8,917 nt of DNA from JAFGXW01 sp964634385 (GTDB taxonomy: Bacteria > Bacillota_I > Bacilli_A > Izemoplasmatales > Izemoplasmataceae). The position numbers and the translations under genes are program-made. This document shows, one piece after another, positions 1 through 6,020 of the stretch. Below the pieces are notes generated by a model that saw only the letters and a program-made list of their open reading frames with translations, searched no databases and was not told the origin of the DNA. The DNA lies in contig CAZWIZ010000029.1 in assembly GCA_964634385.1 (NCBI GenBank), positions 1 through 8,917 on the forward strand. The letters run 5' to 3'. The stretch's first letter is position 1. Every line of letters starts with the position of its first letter.

Positions 1-1161
1 TGGGTATCAAGCAATCCTGAGGTTTTAAGTAATGATGGTGTTTATGATAGACCTTACCAACTAACAGTAGTAAGTTTATCAGCAGTAATTCAACTTGGGA
101 AACAAACATTAACAAAAACATATAATATTGATATTTTAGGATACAAATCATTAAATGCTCCATTAATTTCTAGTTATATATATCGAGATTATGATTCAGT
201 TAGTGATTCGTTCTTCTCGACGTTAGATATTATCAATTGCGCATTTATTACGGCTGACTCTACAGGGACATTATTGGGAACAGCTGTGCTTAACAATATA
301 AATACCTATATAATGCCTAAAGCAAAAGAACATGGGAATTGGGTAATATTTTCTATTGCACCTGAATCAAGTTGGTCTGAGATTGTGTCTAGTCCGACTA
401 AAATCGATACTTTCGCAGATAATATAGTTATAATGATTAATACATATGGATTTGATGGTGTTGATATTGATTGGGAAACACCAGCTCCTAGTGAAGCTGA
501 AAGTTTTACGGATATGATGCGTGTTATTTATACAAAAGTAAAAGAAAATAATCCTCATCATCTTGTTACCGCCGCTATTGCTGGTGGTATGTGGCAACCA
601 CCAAGATATGATTTAGAAAATTCAGCGCAATATCTTGATTATATTAATATGATGACTTACGGAATGGTAAGTAATAATGGATATTATCAAAATGCTTTAA
701 GCAAATCAACTACTTATGCAAAACCAACTTATTTAGCTGGAAAAACATTAACTAGTTGTTCAATAGAAGAAAGTATTGAAATTTACCATACTTATGGAGT
801 TCCTAATAGTAAAATCATTGTCGGTGTTGCTTTTTATGGAATAATGCAAACAAGAGATTATAATTCGGTAACAGAAACGTGGTCTGATTGGGTGAAAACA
901 GGATCGGTATCGTATAGTTATATAAGTAACTTTTATTTAAATAATAGTAGTTATAGTTATTATTATGATAGAAACGCTGGAGTACCTTATATTATCAACA
1001 CAGATGGAACTGTTTTTATTTCATTTGATAATCCTAGATCAATTGCTGAAAAAAGCGAATATATTATAGAAAATAATCTTGCTGGAATGATGTATTGGGA
1101 AAACGGATTAGATTCAACAGGAACATTACTTTCAGCAATGGAAGCAGGGCTTAGAGATTAG
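1..1161 (+). CDS. Secreted glycoside hydrolase family 18 (chitinase-like) protein, 5'-truncated by window edge
   Basis: The reading frame is open from base 1 to the TAG at 1159-1161, so the window holds about 386 C-terminal residues and the true start lies to the left. A TTG at 274 could serve as a start but would cut the barrel, so it is not the real one. Window residues 1-48 (WVSSNPEVLSNDG, then alternating strands ending TKTYNIDILGY) look like the C-terminal half of an atrophied bacterial Ig-like domain, common in secreted multidomain proteins. Residues about 55-386 are a GH18 TIM barrel: the signature FDGVDIDWE places the general acid Glu at 475-477 behind Asp at 454, 463 and 469. The strand motif YINMMTYG follows, and the last strand ends GMMYWE with the conserved Trp. 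GH18 enzymes hydrolyse chitin, peptidoglycan-type or related N-acetylglucosamine glycans by substrate-assisted catalysis. The usual MTYD Asp is Gly here (661-663), so substrate or activity may differ. The next gene starts 128 bases downstream. Confidence 0.9.
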   Translation, partial: WVSSNPEVLSNDGVYDRPYQLTVVSLSAVIQLGKQTLTKTYNIDILGYKSLNAPLISSYIYRDYDSVSDSFFSTLDIINCAFITADSTGTLLGTAVLNNINTYIMPKAKEHGNWVIFSIAPESSWSEIVSSPTKIDTFADNIVIMINTYGFDGVDIDWETPAPSEAESFTDMMRVIYTKVKENNPHHLVTAAIAGGMWQPPRYDLENSAQYLDYINMMTYGMVSNNGYYQNALSKSTTYAKPTYLAGKTLTSCSIEESIEIYHTYGVPNSKIIVGVAFYGIMQTRDYNSVTETWSDWVKTGSVSYSYISNFYLNNSSYSYYYDRNAGVPYIINTDGTVFISFDNPRSIAEKSEYIIENNLAGMMYWENGLDSTGTLLSAMEAGLRD

Positions 1162-1289
1162 AAATTCACAATATAATATTTTATAGTAATTTAAGATTTT
1201 AAGAGTTATCTAATAATGAATAAATTAAGTGTTAAAGATAATTATTACTAAAGAGATAAGTATTTGAAATATGAACAAAGGAGAGTATT
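1162..1289 (+). promoter_or_regulatory. Intergenic leader of the alcohol dehydrogenase gene; weak promoter candidates only
   Basis: This 128-base AT-rich gap has a TATAAT at 1172-1177 and TATAGT at 1182-1187, but neither has a convincing TTGACA-like box 16-18 bases upstream. In DNA this AT-rich such hexamers arise by chance. No GC-containing terminator hairpin follows the GH18 stop, so read-through cannot be excluded. The only firm signal is the ribosome binding site AAAGGAG ending at 1283, six bases before the ATG at 1290. Confidence 0.25.
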
Positions 1290-2459
1290 ATGTTAAATTT
1301 TGTATATGATAACAAGACAGAAATAATTTTTGGAAAAGATACATTAAAAGAAGTTAGTAAATTAACTAAAAGATTTGGATCAAAAGTATTACTTCATTAT
1401 GGCGGAGGTAGTATTATAAGAAACAAGATATATGATAAAATTATCAATAGTTTTAAAGAAAACAAGATTGATTATCTTGAACTTGGAGGAGTTGTTCCTA
1501 ATCCAAAATTAGGGTTAGTAAAAGAAGGAATAAAACTTTGCCGTGAAGAAAATGTAGATTTTATTCTTGCAGTAGGTGGTGGAAGTGTTATTGATAGTGC
1601 TAAAGCAATCGCTTTAGGATTTTACTATGATGGTGATGTATGGGATTTTTATAGTAAAGGAATTATCCCTAAAAAAGTTTTACCTATTGGTGTTGTTTTA
1701 ACAATTCCAGCATCTGGAAGTGAAAGTAGTACAGCAACAGTAATAACTAATGAAGATGGAGATTTTAAAAGAGGGTATGGAGATATTTCTATAAGACCTA
1801 AATTTGCTATTTTAAATCCGGAATTTACTTTTACATTACCAAACTATCAAACAGCTTGCGGAGCTGTTGATATTATCGGACATGTAATTGAAAGATATTT
1901 CACTAATACTACTAATGTAGAACTTACAGATAGATTATGTGAAGGAATAATGAGGACGGTAATAAATAATGCTCCAATAGTTATTAAGGATAATAATAAC
2001 TACGCATCAAGAGCTGAGATTATGTGGGCAGGGTCTTTAGCTCATAACAATTTAGTAGGTACTGGAAGAGAACAGGATTGGGCGTCTCATGGTCTTGAGA
2101 TGGAACTCAGTGCTATTTATGATATTGCTCATGGGGCTGGATTAGCAATAATTTATCCAGCATGGATGAGATATGTTTATAAACATGATTTAGAACGATT
2201 TGCTTTATTCGCAAATAAGGTTTTTGATATTGAGGTAAATAAAAATAATTTAGAAGAAACTGCTCTAAAAGGAATAGATGCTTTAGAAAACTTTTATAAA
2301 GTAATTAAGATGCCAACAAGATTACACGAGGTTGATATTGATAATACTCATTTTGAAGAAATGGCAGATAAATTACTAAGTAGTGGTAATAAAACAATTG
2401 GTAATTTTGTTAAATTGAATAAAGAGGATATGATTAATATATATAATTTAGCATTATAA
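1290..2459 (+). CDS. Iron-containing alcohol dehydrogenase, BdhA/YugJ/YqhD type
   Basis: This 389-residue protein has the usual length of group III iron-dependent alcohol dehydrogenases that reduce aldehydes such as butyraldehyde to alcohols with NAD(P)H in the cytoplasm. The start YDNKTEIIFGKDTL is typical of the family. The dinucleotide-binding domain shows YGGGS at 37-41 and the hallmark GGGSVIDSAKAIA from residue 96. PASGSESS follows at 140-147. The C-terminal helical domain carries the divalent metal ligands Asp194 and His198 (AVDIIGH), His267 (DWASH) and His281 (IAHG), the same positions and spacing as in E. coli YqhD; the block GREQDWASHGLEMELSAIYD is very close to clostridial butanol dehydrogenases. 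All ligands are intact, so it should be active. The start is fixed by AAAGGAG six bases upstream of ATG. An AT-rich hairpin directly after the stop suggests it ends a transcript. NADH versus NADPH preference and the exact substrate cannot be read from the sequence. In a fermenting anaerobe its usual role would be disposal of reducing power as alcohols or aldehyde detoxification. Confidence 0.95.
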   Translation: MLNFVYDNKTEIIFGKDTLKEVSKLTKRFGSKVLLHYGGGSIIRNKIYDKIINSFKENKIDYLELGGVVPNPKLGLVKEGIKLCREENVDFILAVGGGSVIDSAKAIALGFYYDGDVWDFYSKGIIPKKVLPIGVVLTIPASGSESSTATVITNEDGDFKRGYGDISIRPKFAILNPEFTFTLPNYQTACGAVDIIGHVIERYFTNTTNVELTDRLCEGIMRTVINNAPIVIKDNNNYASRAEIMWAGSLAHNNLVGTGREQDWASHGLEMELSAIYDIAHGAGLAIIYPAWMRYVYKHDLERFALFANKVFDIEVNKNNLEETALKGIDALENFYKVIKMPTRLHEVDIDNTHFEEMADKLLSSGNKTIGNFVKLNKEDMINIYNLAL

Positions 2460-2491
2460 TTAAAATGTTGTGTTAAGTAGTAACATTTTAA
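2460..2491 (+). terminator. AT-rich hairpin directly after the alcohol dehydrogenase stop, possible terminator
   Basis: The arms TTAAAATGTT (2460-2469) and AACATTTTAA (2482-2491) are perfect reverse complements, giving a 10-bp stem with a 12-base loop; two more G-T wobbles can form inside. It begins on the base after the TAA stop. The stem holds little GC and there is no U-tract beyond the TTTT inside the right arm, so it is a weak intrinsic terminator at best; it is symmetric enough to act on either strand. Position is the main argument. Confidence 0.4.
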
Positions 2492-2516
2492 GTAATCCAA
2501 GGATAAATAAATTAAA

Positions 2517-2572
2517 ACATGCAAGAAAACATACAAGAAAACATACAAGAAAACATACAAGAAATCATACAA
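2517..2572. repeat. 12-bp tandem repeat array (about 4.7 copies)
   Basis: The unit ACATACAAGAAA occurs at 2529-2540, 2541-2552 and 2553-2564 without change. A first copy at 2517-2528 has one substitution (G at 2521), and a partial fifth copy at 2565-2572 starts with T instead of A. The array is non-coding, lies between the alcohol dehydrogenase and DUF2130 genes, and directly abuts a TATAAT hexamer. Identical inner copies with diverged edges fit slippage-prone growth. On the minus strand it translates to a repeated FLYV peptide, which looks like a by-product of the repeat rather than a gene. Confidence 0.95.
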
Positions 2573-2578
2573 TATAAT
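2573..2578 (+). promoter_or_regulatory. Candidate -10 hexamer for the DUF2130 gene
   Basis: A perfect TATAAT starts one base after the tandem repeat and lies 51-56 bases before the DUF2130 start codon, a reasonable leader length. The -35 position falls inside the repeat (about 2550-2555, AAAACA) and does not match TTGACA, so activity would need an activator, an UP-like AT-rich effect, or the match is chance. Confidence 0.3.
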
Positions 2579-2628
2579 TAAGTATTATGACATTATTTAA
2601 GTTTTATAAATGAGGAGGGAATACAATA

Positions 2629-3921
2629 ATGAATCAAGTTAAATGTCCACATTGTGGTAAAGAATTCACAATTGATGAAGCTAGTTATTTAGATATTGTT
2701 AGTCAAATTAAAAATAAAGAGTTTCAATTAGAAGTTCATGAAAAACTAGAACAGAAAAGATTGCAAAATGAAAAAGATATTCTTATTGAAAAAGCAAAAC
2801 TAGAAAGTGATTATAAAGAAAGAATAGCTTTAAAAAATCAAGAACTAAATAATTTAAAACAACAACTTAAATCAACAGATAATATTACTAAACTAGAAGT
2901 AACAAGTGCAAAAATCAAATTTAATGAAGAACTTTCAACTAAAGAAAAACAAATATTAGAATTACAGTCAAAACTAGCGATAGCGAGTAAAGAAAAAGAG
3001 TTAGAAATAAAGACGGCAGTTACAAATAAAGAAATACAGCTTAAAGAGTTAACCAATCAAATAGAACTTGAAAAAAAACAAAGAGAAATAGAAAAGTCAT
3101 CTTTAAAAGATACTTATAAAGAGCAATTGAGAATAAAAGACGAAACAATAGCGTTTTATAAGGATTTTAAAGCAAAACAATCAACAAAAATGATAGGAGA
3201 ATCTCTTGAAATTCATTGTGAAAATGAATTTAATCGTATTAGATCTACTGCTTTCCCAAATGCTATATTTGGGAAAGATAATGATATAAAAAGTGGATCT
3301 AAAGGTGATTATATTTATCGTGAGTATGATGAATATGATAACGAAATAATATCTATTATGTTTGAAATGAAAAATCAAAATGATAAGACTGCTACTAAAA
3401 AGAAAAATGAACATTTCTTTAAAGAATTAGATAAAGATAGAATAGAAAAGAAATGTGAGTATGCTGTACTAGTATCTTTATTAGAAACTGATAGTGAATT
3501 ATATAATGATGGTATTGTTGATGTATCATATCTATATCCTAAAATGTTTGTTGTTCGTCCTCAGTTTTTTATTCCGATTATTTCACTTTTACGAAATGCT
3601 GGATTAAGTGCATTAAAATACAAACAAGAAGTAGCGTTAATGAAACAACAAAATACTGATATAACAACATTTGAAGAAGATTTAAAAACGTTTAAGGATG
3701 CTTTTTCTAAAAACTATGATCTTGCAAGTAGAAAGTTTAAAACTGCAATTGAGGAAATTGATAAAACAATTACACATCTTCAAAAAACAAAAAATGCTTT
3801 ATTATCTAGTGAAACCAATTTAAGATTAGCTAATAATAAAGCAGAAAATCTAACAGTTAAAAAACTAGTTAGAAAAAATCCTACAATGAAAGCAAAGTTT
3901 GGTGCTTTAGAGGATAAGTAA
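2629..3921 (+). CDS. DUF2130 family protein: coiled coil with PD-(D/E)XK nuclease-like core
   Basis: This 430-residue soluble protein starts at an ATG ten bases after the strong site AGGAGG (2613-2618). Its N-terminus, VKCPHCGKEF, carries one CxxC pair (Cys6, Cys9), half of a zinc ribbon. Residues about 28-180 are a continuous charged, Lys/Glu-rich heptad region, so a long coiled coil is expected. The conserved DUF2130 core spans about 184-330: GESLE (Glu191), FPNAIFGKD, KGDYIY (Asp227) and FEMKN (Glu246, Lys248). The Asp-X18-Glu-X-Lys arrangement, with Glu191 upstream, fits the active site of PD-(D/E)XK nucleases, and the family is, to my knowledge, placed in or near that superfamily. Residues about 345-405 form a second helical, probably coiled-coil, segment. 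The biochemical function of DUF2130 is not established; a DNA-acting or genome-maintenance role is an inference. It sits alone between its neighbours with gaps of 169 and 65 bases, and no partner restriction or modification gene is seen. Confidence 0.9.
   Translation: MNQVKCPHCGKEFTIDEASYLDIVSQIKNKEFQLEVHEKLEQKRLQNEKDILIEKAKLESDYKERIALKNQELNNLKQQLKSTDNITKLEVTSAKIKFNEELSTKEKQILELQSKLAIASKEKELEIKTAVTNKEIQLKELTNQIELEKKQREIEKSSLKDTYKEQLRIKDETIAFYKDFKAKQSTKMIGESLEIHCENEFNRIRSTAFPNAIFGKDNDIKSGSKGDYIYREYDEYDNEIISIMFEMKNQNDKTATKKKNEHFFKELDKDRIEKKCEYAVLVSLLETDSELYNDGIVDVSYLYPKMFVVRPQFFIPIISLLRNAGLSALKYKQEVALMKQQNTDITTFEEDLKTFKDAFSKNYDLASRKFKTAIEEIDKTITHLQKTKNALLSSETNLRLANNKAENLTVKKLVRKNPTMKAKFGALEDK
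3251..3277 (+). repeat. Perfect 11-bp inverted repeat inside the DUF2130 gene
   Basis: CTTTCCCAAAT (3251-3261) and ATTTGGGAAAG (3267-3277) are exact reverse complements around the five-base loop GCTAT. The stem contains a CCC/GGG core that is rare in this AT-rich window, so it should be the most stable local mRNA hairpin in the gene. It encodes part of the conserved FPNAIFGKD segment, so protein constraint may explain part of it. Confidence 0.9.
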
Positions 3922-3986
3922 AAATATAATAAATAACTACTATAATTTTATGATTATTACATATAGCGCATAAAAGAGGTGGGAAT
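3922..3986 (+). promoter_or_regulatory. Leader of the two-gene sensor/glycosyltransferase operon
   Basis: The 65-base gap holds a TATAAT at 3941-3946 without a recognisable -35 box. A 7-bp AT-rich inverted repeat follows, TTTTATG (3946-3952) with CATAAAA (3969-3975), whose right arm ends immediately before the ribosome binding site. If it folds, it would sit next to the site rather than hide it. No U-tract follows, so it is not a terminator. This is the most plausible place for the operon promoter, but the evidence is only positional. Confidence 0.3.
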
Positions 3987-3989
3987 GTG
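3976..3989 (+). promoter_or_regulatory. Ribosome binding site that selects a GTG start
   Basis: GAGGTG (3976-3981) matches the anti-Shine-Dalgarno complement and lies five bases before GTG at 3987. An overlapping ATG at 3985 is in another frame and soon stops. No in-frame ATG occurs upstream in the gap, and the conserved metallo-beta-lactamase fold begins almost at once (NGIHYIGQ at residue 11), so GTG is the start. Confidence 0.8.
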
Positions 3990-6020
3990 GAAAAGGTAAA
4001 GCCAAAGTATGATAAGAATGGAATTCATTATATTGGACAAACAGTAGAAACTAAATATATTCATTGTAATTCATATCTTTTAATAGATAATGATGAGGCT
4101 GTTTTGTTTGAACCAGGTTCAGTTATTGATTTTGAAGATGTGCTTAAAAATGTCACAGATATTATTGCATTAAAAGATATAGATTATGTTTTTATAAGTC
4201 ATCCTGATCCTGATTTAGCCAGTTCGTTACCACTTTTTGAAAAAGCGGGATTAAATGCAAAAATTATTTGTGATTGGAAAACTTATGAAATCTTATATTT
4301 TTATGGGATAAAATCTGAAACTTATTTAGTTGGAGAAAACAAATATGAATTAATTTTTAAGTCAGGAAGAAAATTAAGATTTATTCCAGCTCCTTTTGCA
4401 CATTATTCAGGAAATATAATTTGTTATGATGAAAAATATCATACTTTATTTTCTGGTGATTTATTTGGAGGATATAGTAAAAATTGGGAACTTTTTGCTG
4501 GTGAAAATTATCATGAAGCTATGGCAACATTCCATGAAAACTATATGCCAAGTAGTGATTTTTTAAAACCAATTATGAAGGAGTTATTAAAACTAGAAAT
4601 TACTACTATTCTTCCTCAACATGGATCAATAATAGAAGGTAAAATGGTTTCACAATCAATTATGTTTTTATATAAATTAAATTTTTATAATAGTTCAAAT
4701 ATAATAAATCAAGTAGTTAACAACAGAAGGAATTATAATTTTATAACTATTTTAAACCAAATATTGACAAGATTAAGAAACTTTTTCCCAGATCAAGAAA
4801 TATTAGATGTATTTAAGGATAGTAATATATTACTAGACCCAAAGACATTAGAAATAGCTTCCTCACATGATGGGAAATACCAGTTATGGAATCAGTTTTT
4901 TAATATTATTTATAATAAAAAAGGCAATCATTGGCTTAGCTTAATAGAAACATTGGTTAAAAAAATAACTAGAATATACAATATTAAAAAACCTGAGATA
5001 TATAATTCTGAAATGGCTACTAAACAAACGTTAATTTTTGATATGGAATTAGAAAAAGAAAAAATGCTTAAAAAAATAGATGAACTTGAAAAAATATCAA
5101 ATAAACAAAAAGATAAATTATCAAGATGCAAAATTACTAATCTTAGATACACATCATCTTTAAGACAATTATTAAGACAGGATTTAGAAGATGATTTTAA
5201 CAAAAATCATAATTTTGGTGTTATTCATATTAAAATAGATAATTTAGAGGAAATAAACTCTAAATACTCAAGTAAAATAGGAGATGAAACACTCCGTATT
5301 TTTGCATTAAAAGTTCAAGAATTAATTGGAAATAAGACTTTTCTATTTAAAGATGTGGGTCCAACATTTTATGTATATTTTCCGAATTCTAGTTATTCTG
5401 ATATTAAATTTACAGCTGTTAATATACGTAATGATATAGGACAATCTAATTCATTTATAGAACAAATAACTATGTCTATAAGTATAGTAGATTTCAAAGA
5501 AATAATAGCTATTGATTTAGATGATCAAGTTGATGAGTTATTTAATATCTTAAATAAAAGAATGGCAATGGCAATATCATATGGCGGAGGACATATTATT
5601 GATCATTTTTCTGATTTTAAAACATTTAAAGGTCATATATTATTAATTGATGAAGATGATATTAATAGAAATATTTTGTTGCGAGTATTTAAACAAATAA
5701 ATTATGAAGTTATTACGGCAGGAGATGTTTACGAAGCCCTTTATATTTTAGAAAAAATAGATGTAGATGTCATTATATCAGAAATTAATTTATCTAAAAT
5801 GGATGGATTTGCTTTAAAAAGAAATCTAAATCTTGATGATAAACTATCTAAGATTCCATTTATAATGCTTTCACATAATAAAAACCATGATACCATAAAT
5901 AAAGCTAATCAGTTAGATGTTGATTTTATAGTTAAAAAACCGTTTTATCCTGAAGAAATTGTTGGAATAGTGCAAAGAATAAAGAAAAGAGCAAAGAGTA
6001 AAGAAAAGAGTATAGAATAA
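3987..6020 (+). CDS. Three-domain putative sensor: ODP-like metallo-beta-lactamase, degenerate GGDEF, receiver-like domain
   Basis: This 677-residue protein has no signal peptide or membrane span and should be cytoplasmic. Residues about 10-220 are a metallo-beta-lactamase fold of the flavodiiron/oxygen-binding di-iron (ODP) branch. The likely metal ligands are His72, Asp74 and Asp76 (SHPDPD), His139 (FAHYSG), Asp158 (FSGDLF) and His212 (PQHG); spacing matches flavodiiron proteins, with Asp for the usual Glu. Residues 220-345 are helical and unassigned, and 352-382 form a short coiled coil. Residues about 393-540 follow GGDEF topology, but GGDEF itself reads VGPTF (457-461) and the first metal Asp is Lys416, so cyclase activity is not expected. 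Residues about 549-667 are CheY-like: acidic residues 555-558, Ser629 and Lys651-Pro652 are present, but the acceptor Asp is Glu599. The family ODP is known to sense oxygen or iron in chemotaxis; here a non-catalytic sensor or scaffold is inferred. The stop overlaps the next start (TAATG), which implies translational coupling to the glycosyltransferase. Confidence 0.85.
   Translation: MEKVKPKYDKNGIHYIGQTVETKYIHCNSYLLIDNDEAVLFEPGSVIDFEDVLKNVTDIIALKDIDYVFISHPDPDLASSLPLFEKAGLNAKIICDWKTYEILYFYGIKSETYLVGENKYELIFKSGRKLRFIPAPFAHYSGNIICYDEKYHTLFSGDLFGGYSKNWELFAGENYHEAMATFHENYMPSSDFLKPIMKELLKLEITTILPQHGSIIEGKMVSQSIMFLYKLNFYNSSNIINQVVNNRRNYNFITILNQILTRLRNFFPDQEILDVFKDSNILLDPKTLEIASSHDGKYQLWNQFFNIIYNKKGNHWLSLIETLVKKITRIYNIKKPEIYNSEMATKQTLIFDMELEKEKMLKKIDELEKISNKQKDKLSRCKITNLRYTSSLRQLLRQDLEDDFNKNHNFGVIHIKIDNLEEINSKYSSKIGDETLRIFALKVQELIGNKTFLFKDVGPTFYVYFPNSSYSDIKFTAVNIRNDIGQSNSFIEQITMSISIVDFKEIIAIDLDDQVDELFNILNKRMAMAISYGGGHIIDHFSDFKTFKGHILLIDEDDINRNILLRVFKQINYEVITAGDVYEALYILEKIDVDVIISEINLSKMDGFALKRNLNLDDKLSKIPFIMLSHNKNHDTINKANQLDVDFIVKKPFYPEEIVGIVQRIKKRAKSKEKSIE
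5980..6010 (+). repeat. 12-bp purine direct repeat at the 3' end of the sensor gene
   Basis: TAAAGAAAAGAG occurs at 5980-5991 and again at 5999-6010. It encodes the basic tail (KKRAKSKEKS) of the sensor protein. The second copy ends ten bases before the ATG at 6020, so AAAGAG may serve as a weak ribosome binding site for the downstream gene; otherwise that gene depends on ribosomes finishing the upstream one. Confidence 0.6.

Noticed and set aside
274..1161. GH18 gene beginning at TTG 274
   Set aside because: The frame is open back to base 1 and the upstream residues give an Ig-like domain and the first barrel strand (ISSYIYRDY), so the gene is cut by the window edge.
2348..2572. Minus-strand frame of 74 codons with repeated FLYV, hydrophobic start
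   Set aside because: The hydrophobic pattern is a direct translation of the 12-bp repeat, the frame runs into the 3' end of the alcohol dehydrogenase gene, and I see no sound promoter or ribosome site for it.
2517..2572. CRISPR array
   Set aside because: Units are 12 bp and contiguous, with no spacers and no cas genes.
3946..3975. Riboswitch or attenuator in the leader of the sensor gene
   Set aside because: Only a 7-bp AT stem is present in a 65-base gap; no conserved riboswitch core, no U-tract and no leader peptide were seen.
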